This document shows, piece by piece, positions 18,768 through 27,006 of a DNA stretch of 64,000 nucleotides. Position 1 is the first letter of the stretch, and the number at the start of each line of letters is the position of its first letter. A program made the translations under genes and the position numbers. Under the pieces are notes generated by a model, which had not been told where the DNA came from, ran no database searches, and was given only the letters and a program-made list of their open reading frames with translations. This DNA comes from Arenibacter catalasegens (lineage in GTDB: Bacteria > Bacteroidota > Bacteroidia > Flavobacteriales > Flavobacteriaceae). The DNA lies in NCBI RefSeq assembly GCF_002909235.1, contig NZ_PHQQ01000001.1, forward strand, positions 186,001 to 250,000, in the 5' to 3' direction.

Positions 18768-19640
18768 ATGGGACAGATCAAAACGATTCCGATTACCAGG
18801 GTAAGCAATATTAGTAAGGAGGATTTTATTAATAAATTTTATAAAACCCAACGTCCCGTTTTAATTGAAAACCTCACTAATGATTGGCCAGCCCGTAAAT
18901 ATTGGAATATAGAGTACATACAGGAACGCGCTGGAGACCAGATTGTTCCATTGTACAATAATGAACCTACCAAAGGGAAACAAAACTCTGCTGCTCCTGC
19001 AATGGAAATGAAACTGTACGACTACCTTGAAATCCTTAAAAACCAACCTACGGACCTTCGTATATTTTTTTATAATATTCTGGATAAAATGCCGGAATTA
19101 ATTGAGGATATCAGGTATCCTGATATAGGATTAAAATTTTTCAAACGCTTACCGGTCATGTTTTTCGGAGGCAAAGGCTCAGTAGTGTTACCCCACTATG
19201 ACATGGATTTATCCGACCTACTTCACTTTCATTTTCACGGTCACAAAAGTGTTCTTTTGTTTCCACCAGAACAGACCAAATACTTGTACAAGGTGCCCTT
19301 TTCAGTGCACAATTTGGAATCCATAAACATGGACGAACCAGATTTTGACACCTATCCCGCCTTAAAAAAGGCAGAAGGACTGTATATAGAAATGAAGCAC
19401 GGTGATGCCCTATATATGCCAAGCGGATACTGGCACTATATTAAATATATGGATGGCGGCTTTTCTATTACACTAAGGGCATTACCAAATCGTCCAAAAT
19501 TATTGTCCAAAATGTTTGGGAATCTATTCTTTATGAGGCCATTTGAAAATACAATGCGGAAACTTTGGGGACAAAAATGGGTAGCCCATAAGGAGGAACG
19601 GATGCTGAGAAAGACCAATAAAAAATTTGGCAAACAATAA
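18768..19640 (+). CDS. cupin-like (JmjC-type, Cupin_8) protein
   Basis: 290 residues from ATG 18768; an upstream in-frame extension overlaps the preceding gene and is not needed. The family signature RPVLIENLTNDWPARKYW is present. An iron site typical for 2-oxoglutarate dioxygenases is visible: His-x-Asp in LPHYDMD and the distal His in PSGYWHYIKY. It probably hydroxylates a protein or a small molecule. In the pigment locus it may modify the pigment ring or a carrier protein. It lies 10 bases after the oxidoreductase and 14 bases before the C45 gene. Confidence 0.85.
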   Translation: MGQIKTIPITRVSNISKEDFINKFYKTQRPVLIENLTNDWPARKYWNIEYIQERAGDQIVPLYNNEPTKGKQNSAAPAMEMKLYDYLEILKNQPTDLRIFFYNILDKMPELIEDIRYPDIGLKFFKRLPVMFFGGKGSVVLPHYDMDLSDLLHFHFHGHKSVLLFPPEQTKYLYKVPFSVHNLESINMDEPDFDTYPALKKAEGLYIEMKHGDALYMPSGYWHYIKYMDGGFSITLRALPNRPKLLSKMFGNLFFMRPFENTMRKLWGQKWVAHKEERMLRKTNKKFGKQ

Positions 19641-19654
19641 ATAAGACAACTAAT

Positions 19655-21325
19655 ATGAACCGGATAAAATGGATTTTATGTCTTTCTGTCTTATTTGCCC
19701 TATTAGGCTCATGCGGAATTTCTAAATCCCTCAAGGATAGGCCCAATATAAGTGCCTACAAGCCCCAAATTCCAGAAATAATAAAAACATCGGATTCTTC
19801 CTTTGTTTATTCCAATAATTCCCTGACCAAAAACAAACAGGGACTTTGGGAACTCTATGTATCAGGAGACCCCTTGCAAAGGGGCCTAATCACAGGTGCC
19901 CTTACTGAAGATCTATTTCATTATCAGGAGGCGATATTTTTATCCAAGGTAAAACAATTGGTACCCTCCAAAACTAAACGATACTTCTTGAAAAAATTCT
20001 TGGCCTGGTACAATAGAAAAATGTATAAGAACATTCCAGAGGAAAATAAATTAGAAATTTGGGGGCTTTCCCGATACGCATCAAACAACTTTGACGACAT
20101 AGCGTCACCATATTCTAGAGTACTTTACCTTCATGGCGCACATGATATTGGCCATGCAGTAAAAGATTTGGCCCTTGTGGGATGTTCTTCCTTTGCCGTC
20201 TGGGGCGATAAATCCGAAGACGGGAGCTTGATCATTGGTCGAAATTTTGACTTTTACGCAGGGGATGATTTTGCCAAAAACAAAATAATTTCCTTTGTAG
20301 ACCCTACCGAAGGTCATAAATTTATGTCTGTGACATGGGGCGGGATGATGGGAGTGGTCTCCGGAATGAACGAGCATGGCCTAACGGTTACCATCAATGC
20401 GGGAAAATCTAAAATCCCAGTGGTGGCAAAAACACCAATAGGTATCCTAACTAGGGAAATTTTGCAATATGCAGCTACCCTGGAAGAAGCTATAAACATT
20501 GCTAAAAAACGCCAAGTATTTGTCTCGGAATCTATTTTGGTAGGCAGCGCCAGTGATAAAAAAGCACTGATAATCGAAGTCTCTCCCAATAATTTTGGGG
20601 TATACGAAGTTCCCAATTCCAACCAATTGATTTGCTCAAACCACTTTCAAAGTGATGCATACAGCGAAGACAAGAACAACAAAAAACAAATTTTAGAAAG
20701 TCATTCCATGTACAGATATGAGCGTATGGAAGAACTTTTGGGGGACTATAAAAAAATAACACCAAATATTGCAGTAGACATCCTTAGAAACAAGCAAGGC
20801 CTTAAGGATACCAATATCGGCTACGGCAATGAAAAGGCATTAAACCAGTTATTGGCCCATCACGGAATTGTATTTAAACCGGAGCAAGGTTTGGTTTGGG
20901 TTTCTTCCAATCCTTACCAATTGGGAGAATTTGTAGCCTATGACCTAAACAAAATTTTTAAGGACAGTTTAAATCATAGGACCAAAACAACCCTTTCCAT
21001 CCCTAATAAAAACATTAAAAAAGATAGTTTTTTGTTTACCCAAGCATATCAAAACTACGAAACGTATAGGGCTCTGAACAACCAAATAAAGCAGGCAGTG
21101 GCAGATAATAAACACTTAACTCCTGAATTCTTAGATAAATTTAAAACACTAAATCCAGAATATTGGGAAACCCACTATTGGGTAGGTCGCTATTATTACA
21201 ATAGAAAATATTACTTAGCTGCCTTGAATGCTTTTAAGGAGGCAAGTACAAAAGAAATCACTACGGTTCCCGAGGAAGCTTTGGTACATTCGTATATTCG
21301 AAGATTAAAACGTAAATTAAAATAA
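19655..21325 (+). CDS. C45-family autoproteolytic acyltransferase/hydrolase, lipoprotein
   Basis: 556 residues. The N-terminus is a lipoprotein signal (VLFALLGSCGISK, acceptor Cys near 22). The core is an Ntn-hydrolase of the acyl-CoA:6-aminopenicillanate acyltransferase type (peptidase C45): the likely nucleophile after self-cleavage is Cys177 in LVGCSSFAVWG, followed by GRNFDFY and GMNEHGLTVTINAG. The C-terminal 90 residues look like a TPR-type helical add-on. In flexirubin-type clusters such a protein may join or cleave acyl groups in the envelope. Its stop codon overlaps the start of the next gene by 1 base. Confidence 0.85.
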   Translation: MNRIKWILCLSVLFALLGSCGISKSLKDRPNISAYKPQIPEIIKTSDSSFVYSNNSLTKNKQGLWELYVSGDPLQRGLITGALTEDLFHYQEAIFLSKVKQLVPSKTKRYFLKKFLAWYNRKMYKNIPEENKLEIWGLSRYASNNFDDIASPYSRVLYLHGAHDIGHAVKDLALVGCSSFAVWGDKSEDGSLIIGRNFDFYAGDDFAKNKIISFVDPTEGHKFMSVTWGGMMGVVSGMNEHGLTVTINAGKSKIPVVAKTPIGILTREILQYAATLEEAINIAKKRQVFVSESILVGSASDKKALIIEVSPNNFGVYEVPNSNQLICSNHFQSDAYSEDKNNKKQILESHSMYRYERMEELLGDYKKITPNIAVDILRNKQGLKDTNIGYGNEKALNQLLAHHGIVFKPEQGLVWVSSNPYQLGEFVAYDLNKIFKDSLNHRTKTTLSIPNKNIKKDSFLFTQAYQNYETYRALNNQIKQAVADNKHLTPEFLDKFKTLNPEYWETHYWVGRYYYNRKYYLAALNAFKEASTKEITTVPEEALVHSYIRRLKRKLK

Positions 21326-22614
21326 TGATCCCCGATATTGAAAAAGCAACCGAGAAAGAAATACAACTGTTACAAGAACAGCGTTTACGGGAACTTATTT
21401 ACTATACTACCCAAAACTCGGCCTATTATAAAAGAATTTTTAGAGAAAATAATTTACAGGCCAGCGATATAAATACCTTGGCAGACCTGACCAAAATACC
21501 CACAACATCCAAAGAAGACCTTCAAAGATATAATGATGATTTTTTGTGTGTAGATAGAAACAAGATTATAGACTACGTAACTACTTCGGGCACATTGGGC
21601 GAACCTGTTACCTTTGCCTTAACAGACAACGACCTGAACCGATTGGCCTATAACGAGGCCATATCTTTTGACTGTGCCGGTGTTACAGCAGACGATATTC
21701 TGCAATTAACAACCACTATAGACAGACGATTTATGGCTGGTTTGGCTTATTTTCTGGGAGCTAGGGAGCTGGGAGCGGGAATTATTCGAGTAGGCGCCGG
21801 TATTCCTGAACTTCAATGGGATTCTATCATTAAATTTAAACCAACCTACCTCATTGTTGTTCCGTCATTTTTATTGAAACTAATAGAATATGCGCATCAA
21901 CATGGAATAGATCCGAACAAGGCCGGCGTAAAAGGCGCCATTTGTATTGGGGAATCGCTAAGAAACGATGATTTTTCTTTGAACACCCTCGCTGCCAAAA
22001 TAAAGAAAGATTGGAACATCACCCTTTATTCTACCTATGCCTCCACAGAAATGAGCACTGCCTTTACTGAATGCAAGGCCCAACAAGGTGGCCATCATCA
22101 TCCGGAATTGATCATTATTGAAATTTTGGATGACGAAGAAAAACCTGTTCCAGTTGGTATGCCCGGAGAACTTACCATTACTACTTTAGGTGTCGAAGGC
22201 ATGCCTTTACTGAGGTTTAAAACTGGTGATATTGTTAAAGCACATACTTCCAAATGTTCCTGCGAAAGGAATACTCAACGCCTAGGACCAGTTATTGGAA
22301 GAAAAAAACAAATGATAAAGTACAAGGGTACTACACTATATCCCCCAGCGATGTACAACGTACTCAATTATTTTAATGAAATAGAAGCCTTTGTAATCGA
22401 AATTGACCATAACGCTATAGGAACTGATGAAATTTGTATTAAAATAGCTGCTCTGAATCCCACAGACACTCTATTGCAAACAATTAAGGATCATTTTAGG
22501 GCAAAGTTAAGGGTACTCCCTAAAATTGAGTTCCACGATTTTAAAACCCTTCAGGAATTACGATTTCCCAAAATGAGCAGGAAACCAGTTATTGTAATAG
22601 ATCATCGACTTTAA
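21325..22614 (+). CDS. phenylacetate-CoA ligase-like AMP-binding enzyme
   Basis: 429 residues, ANL superfamily. The adenylation P-loop TTSGTLGEPVTF and the STYASTEMSTAF motif are present; residues 300-350 hold a hinge region with a CSCERNTQRLG metal-binding-like loop as in the PaaK/F390-synthetase group. It should activate an aromatic acid (such as a cinnamate or benzoate starter) as CoA or ACP thioester for pigment priming. A 1-base TAATG overlap couples it to the C45 gene. It is the last clearly biosynthetic gene of the cluster; a 224-base gap follows. Confidence 0.88.
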   Translation: MIPDIEKATEKEIQLLQEQRLRELIYYTTQNSAYYKRIFRENNLQASDINTLADLTKIPTTSKEDLQRYNDDFLCVDRNKIIDYVTTSGTLGEPVTFALTDNDLNRLAYNEAISFDCAGVTADDILQLTTTIDRRFMAGLAYFLGARELGAGIIRVGAGIPELQWDSIIKFKPTYLIVVPSFLLKLIEYAHQHGIDPNKAGVKGAICIGESLRNDDFSLNTLAAKIKKDWNITLYSTYASTEMSTAFTECKAQQGGHHHPELIIIEILDDEEKPVPVGMPGELTITTLGVEGMPLLRFKTGDIVKAHTSKCSCERNTQRLGPVIGRKKQMIKYKGTTLYPPAMYNVLNYFNEIEAFVIEIDHNAIGTDEICIKIAALNPTDTLLQTIKDHFRAKLRVLPKIEFHDFKTLQELRFPKMSRKPVIVIDHRL

Positions 22615-22777
22615 TTTGGGAGCTTAGGCTTGGTACTTCCAAAACATTATATTTGTTACTCTTCCTTTAAATCCCTAAATTATAGAGCTATACCAGCAAT
22701 ATTCGGTTCCTGTCACCATTTCCAACCTTTGTACATAGTTTTTTTGGGGTTTAGCCAACGAAACTAATAGTCAAAAA

Positions 22778-22785
22778 TATATTTG
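22778..22785 (+). promoter_or_regulatory. candidate -7 box (TATATTTG) ahead of the dikinase-like gene
   Basis: TATATTTG matches the Bacteroidota -7 consensus TAnnTTTG exactly. It lies 54 bases before the ATG at 22839, which leaves a short leader and supports that start over an upstream TTG. A good -33 TTTG at 19 bases spacing is not present. It suggests that the dikinase and serine hydrolase genes form their own unit behind the pigment genes. Confidence 0.5.
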
Positions 22786-22838
22786 CATTAAAATTGGTAT
22801 TACATTTGATTAATCATTGGCAATTCCAGTGTATCACT

Positions 22839-25745
22839 ATGAAAAAACAAATATTTATCTGCATTCTATTATTTTGTATACCCTTTATGGGCATTGGACA
22901 AAAATTAGGCAATCAGGAAATAAAGGATTTAATCGATTCCTATAAGAAGGACATCCGCGGACCCTACAAGGAAATTCGTTGGTTCTGTACAGATGGCAGT
23001 ATACGTCAACCCAAAGACCCATGTCCAGATAATATTGGCCCAGGGGTTCAGCACGCCACATATAAGAGCTCGATAACCGATCTTAGTAAGAACAACCACC
23101 TCTATTTGGGACAAATTTTGGCCTTTACGGCCAAAGAGGAATTTTGGGACTCGAAAAATAATAACTCCCGCCTTAAGCAGTATCAATTGGACAAGTATTT
23201 AAGAACTGTAGATAATGGTTGGATCCTACAAAAGGGTCAGTTCTATAGAGGATCCCTACAGGCCGAGGACGAAGAGGCCTGGGGAGTCGAATTTTACAAA
23301 TGGTTATTATCCAGCAGTGAAAATGTAAGTAAAAACTTTTATCTCATTAGACAGTCCTTAAAGGACATTCCACATAATGGCGATGATAATCTAGCCCAAA
23401 TTATAAGGAGCGATTCAAAGGTAATATCAGATCTAGTTCCTGAATTTATGGACTTAAGAGTTAAAATCCATAGTCAACCCGATGCTGGGGATATTAGTAA
23501 AGTAACCAACTTTAAAGTTAAAAACAGTAATAAATTGTCTTCTGAAACTAAAGCCAAGATTGATGCTTTAGTGATAACCATGACCAATTTCTACAAACCA
23601 ATAGATATTACACAGATACAAAAAAACACTCCGCTTGTTAAGGATAGCCCCATCGGGGCTTCCATAAAAACCTTTGCTACCAGCTATAGTGGAGAAAAAA
23701 ATGCCGCAGTGCTCATTCCGGCAACGGCCGAATTGCTTTTAGATATAAGATTGGCCGTCCTAAAAGAAGAAAATGCGGCAGCCCGCTTGCAGTTATTGGA
23801 TGCCTCCTTAAAATTGGAAGAAATAATATTTAAGAATTCACCCCTATGGCAGCCGGAAGATTTAAACGGATTATTGGACAAGGTATGTTATCTGGGCATG
23901 GCGAATGCCGGGGCTGGATATATAGAATTGGGAGAATGGGAACAACTTAATTTATCTAGTAAGGGATCCAGCACCAGTGCCATGTCCCTTGACCAACTAA
24001 CCACTGTATTGGAAAATGCACGTAGGGAAGTGGAATGGAGTTCTTCCATGGTTAAGGCCAACTACCAAGAAATAGTAGATATTTATACCGGTTTTGAACC
24101 TATGGCATATGGCTTTATAGACGATAAAATAAGGGGGTCCATTGCGCTATATCTAGGGCAGTCCGTTGGAGAATTGGGCGATATAATCGCTGAGGAATCC
24201 GCTTTGACCAATAAGGTCATGGACATAGACAATCAAAGTGGCCTACATGGTCTAAATCCGGGGTATGCTCTTGGTGAATTGGTAGTGGTAAGTGGCTCTC
24301 CCGATGAGATTGAGGTATCTTCTGAAAAAATTTATGTTTTTCAACGCCCTCCGTCCGATCTTAAACCAATTGCAGGAATTGCCACTGTATCAGAGGGCAA
24401 TATGGTATCTCATGTGCAGTTATTGGCCCGAAATATGGGCATCCCCAATACCGCCCTAGGCGATGACAATTTAAAAAGTCTTCAAAAATATAATGGAGAA
24501 AAGGTATTCTATGCCGTTTCCAACAAGGGCAATGTTATTATGAAGTTGGAAAAGGATATGTCAGAAGAGGAGCGAAACTTGTTTGTAAAGATAGAACGTA
24601 AGGAGGATAGGATTGAAGTGCCCATTGAGAATATCCGGTTAGACGAAACTGCAATATTAAACCTAAGATCGGTAGATGCAGAGGATTCAGGAAAACTATG
24701 CGGTCCAAAGGCCGCCAATTTAGGACAGTTAAAAAAGATGTTCCCGGAAAAGGTCGTCGAGGGATTGGTAATTCCCTTTGGAATATTCAGGGACCATATG
24801 GACCAACCCATGCCAGAGCAGGAAGGTAGTTATTGGGAGTTTCTAAACGCCACCTTTAAACAGGCCGAGAACATGCGTTCAGAGGGCATTCCTGAAGGAG
24901 AGGTAGAAAATTATCAATTACGACAATTGGAAAGATTGAGGGAGGCCATAAAGATAATGCCTATGAAAACCGAATTCATTTCCCAACTGGAACATGACTT
25001 CAAAGAAGTGCTTGGAAAGGCTATTGGTGAAGTTCCAGTTTTCCTGAGAAGCGACACCAATATGGAGGATTTGAAGAATTTTACAGGAGCGGGCTTAAAC
25101 CTCACCATTTTCAATGTTGTGGCAAGGGAAAAAATAATTACGGGAATTAAGGACGTATGGGCTTCCCCATATTCTGAGCGCAGTTTTAAATGGCGACAAA
25201 AATACCTGCTAAACCCAGAAAATGTGTTTCCATCCATTTTGGTCATCCCTAGTGTGGACGTAGATTATTCCGGTGTATTGATTACCAAGGGAATCAGTTC
25301 AGGCAACCCGGATGACCTAACCATTGCCTTTAGCAGGGGAGCTGGTGGTGCCGTCGACGGCCAATCGGCAGAAACCTATTTAATAAAGGCAAGCGGTGGC
25401 ACTCAAATGTTGGCTCCCGCTCGGGAAATGTACCATAATCGTCTCCCAATAACAGGAGGAACGGAAAAAAGAATGTCCAATTTTGAAAATTTCATTTTAA
25501 GCCACGATAATATTGAGGAGATAAGGGATTTTGCCAAGACGATTCGCGTCACAATGCCAAGGGAAACAAAATCGGATTATGATGGAGCCTATGATGTGGA
25601 GTTAGGATTTCAAAACAATAAGCTCTGGTTATTTCAAATTAGGCCTTTTGTAGAAAATAAAAAGGCATTAAGTTCCAATTATTTGGAATCTATCACCCCA
25701 AAAATAGATTTGAACAAAAGTATTCCACTTTCAAAAAAAATATAA
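22839..25745 (+). CDS. PEP/pyruvate-binding dikinase-like protein with signal peptide
   Basis: 968 residues from ATG 22839. The N-terminus is a convincing signal peptide (KKQIFICILLFCIPFMGIGQ). In the middle (about residue 525) a swivelling phospho-histidine motif is seen, EGNMVSHVQLLARNMG. The C-terminal part (about 620-935) is the ATP-grasp nucleotide domain of PPDK: CGPKAANLGQL, FLRSDTNMED and LWLFQIRPF. The domain order, His domain before ATP domain, is that of glucan water dikinase and not of PpdK. A cytosolic-type ATP-using enzyme with an export signal is odd. The acceptor is unknown. Confidence 0.82.
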   Translation: MKKQIFICILLFCIPFMGIGQKLGNQEIKDLIDSYKKDIRGPYKEIRWFCTDGSIRQPKDPCPDNIGPGVQHATYKSSITDLSKNNHLYLGQILAFTAKEEFWDSKNNNSRLKQYQLDKYLRTVDNGWILQKGQFYRGSLQAEDEEAWGVEFYKWLLSSSENVSKNFYLIRQSLKDIPHNGDDNLAQIIRSDSKVISDLVPEFMDLRVKIHSQPDAGDISKVTNFKVKNSNKLSSETKAKIDALVITMTNFYKPIDITQIQKNTPLVKDSPIGASIKTFATSYSGEKNAAVLIPATAELLLDIRLAVLKEENAAARLQLLDASLKLEEIIFKNSPLWQPEDLNGLLDKVCYLGMANAGAGYIELGEWEQLNLSSKGSSTSAMSLDQLTTVLENARREVEWSSSMVKANYQEIVDIYTGFEPMAYGFIDDKIRGSIALYLGQSVGELGDIIAEESALTNKVMDIDNQSGLHGLNPGYALGELVVVSGSPDEIEVSSEKIYVFQRPPSDLKPIAGIATVSEGNMVSHVQLLARNMGIPNTALGDDNLKSLQKYNGEKVFYAVSNKGNVIMKLEKDMSEEERNLFVKIERKEDRIEVPIENIRLDETAILNLRSVDAEDSGKLCGPKAANLGQLKKMFPEKVVEGLVIPFGIFRDHMDQPMPEQEGSYWEFLNATFKQAENMRSEGIPEGEVENYQLRQLERLREAIKIMPMKTEFISQLEHDFKEVLGKAIGEVPVFLRSDTNMEDLKNFTGAGLNLTIFNVVAREKIITGIKDVWASPYSERSFKWRQKYLLNPENVFPSILVIPSVDVDYSGVLITKGISSGNPDDLTIAFSRGAGGAVDGQSAETYLIKASGGTQMLAPAREMYHNRLPITGGTEKRMSNFENFILSHDNIEEIRDFAKTIRVTMPRETKSDYDGAYDVELGFQNNKLWLFQIRPFVENKKALSSNYLESITPKIDLNKSIPLSKKI

Positions 25746-25746
25746 G

Positions 25747-27006
25747 ATGCATAAGAATATCAAATATATTGTTCTACTAATAATCTGTACGGCCTTTACG
25801 ACCGTAAGCTATTACCCTATTGATGGTTATTTGCACACAGGCATCAAGCGGTTAAAATATTTGGAACTCGTTAAAAGTGGGGAATTAAAGTCTACCACTG
25901 TAATTCCTCCCGGGGCTCAAAAGGCTTATATGGATATTGAACTGAACTTAATTTCTACAAAGGAAGACAGTGTGGAAAGCTTTCTAACGGTTGATGAACA
26001 ATTTCAAAAGGACATCAATGTACTTTTTAGGGGCCTGGACAAAAGTTACTCCATTGCTGTTTTGGATATTTCCGATATAGACAATATTAGATTCGCAAAG
26101 CGAAACGAAACTGCCGGATATCAACCTGGTAGTGTGGGCAAATTGGCCGTTTTGGCTGCCTTGTTTACCCAATTAAAGAAAATATATCCAGATTCTTTCG
26201 AAAAGCGCTTGGAGCTATTGCGTGCAAAATCCGTAAAATCGGGCGTTTGGGGCTTGACAGACGAGCATACAGTTCCCATTTTTAATTTGGAAACAAATAA
26301 ACTTCTAAAAAGACAGGTAATCGCCAGCGATGTTTTTACCTTGTTTGAATGGGCAGACCATATGCTTTCTGTTAGCAACAACGGAGCAGCCAGTATAGTA
26401 TGGCGTGAAGCCTTATTGATGGCCGCCTTCGGTGAGGCCTATCCCTCCCTGACCCAGGAACAAGCGGATACATACTTTACCACTACACCAAAAAAGGAAT
26501 TGACAGATTTGGCCAATGACGTGGTAAACCTACCTTTAAGGGAATTAGGAATTACCACGGATGAGTGGCGCTTAGGGAGCTTTTTTACTTCTGGCCCCAA
26601 TCGCTATGTGGGAGATAAAGGGGGCAGTATTGGTTCTCCTCTCGGGTTGATGAAGTTTTTGATCCAATTGGAACAGGGCAAAGTAGTGGACCAAGAATCC
26701 AGCTTGGAAATGAAACGCCTGATGTATATGACCGACCGAAGAATTAGATATGCACAGTCCCCTGCTTTGAAGCCTGCTGCCGTATATTTTAAATCGGGCA
26801 GTCTTTACAAATGTGACAGAAGTACAGGTGAAGCCTGTGGAAAATATATGGGCAATGTAACCAATTATATGAATTCTGTAGCCATTATAGAACATCCGGA
26901 CAACTGCAAATATATGGTGGTACTAATGACCAACGTATTGCGAAAAAATTCTGCTACAGACCATATGACCCTGGCCAGTAGCATCGATAAAATTATTAAA
27001 CGATAA
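25747..27006 (+). CDS. serine hydrolase of the class A beta-lactamase fold
   Basis: 419 residues with an N-terminal membrane anchor or signal (YIVLLIICTAFTTVSYY). The three beta-lactamase/transpeptidase motifs are visible: SVGK near residue 128 (SxxK), SNN in LSVSNNGAAS (SxN) and KSG in YFKSGSLY. There is no obvious acidic omega-loop of true lactamases, so a peptidoglycan or other serine hydrolase is likely. It starts 1 base after the dikinase-like gene, so the pair is co-expressed. Its 3' end overlaps the converging transporter gene by 11 bases. Confidence 0.82.
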   Translation: MHKNIKYIVLLIICTAFTTVSYYPIDGYLHTGIKRLKYLELVKSGELKSTTVIPPGAQKAYMDIELNLISTKEDSVESFLTVDEQFQKDINVLFRGLDKSYSIAVLDISDIDNIRFAKRNETAGYQPGSVGKLAVLAALFTQLKKIYPDSFEKRLELLRAKSVKSGVWGLTDEHTVPIFNLETNKLLKRQVIASDVFTLFEWADHMLSVSNNGAASIVWREALLMAAFGEAYPSLTQEQADTYFTTTPKKELTDLANDVVNLPLRELGITTDEWRLGSFFTSGPNRYVGDKGGSIGSPLGLMKFLIQLEQGKVVDQESSLEMKRLMYMTDRRIRYAQSPALKPAAVYFKSGSLYKCDRSTGEACGKYMGNVTNYMNSVAIIEHPDNCKYMVVLMTNVLRKNSATDHMTLASSIDKIIKR

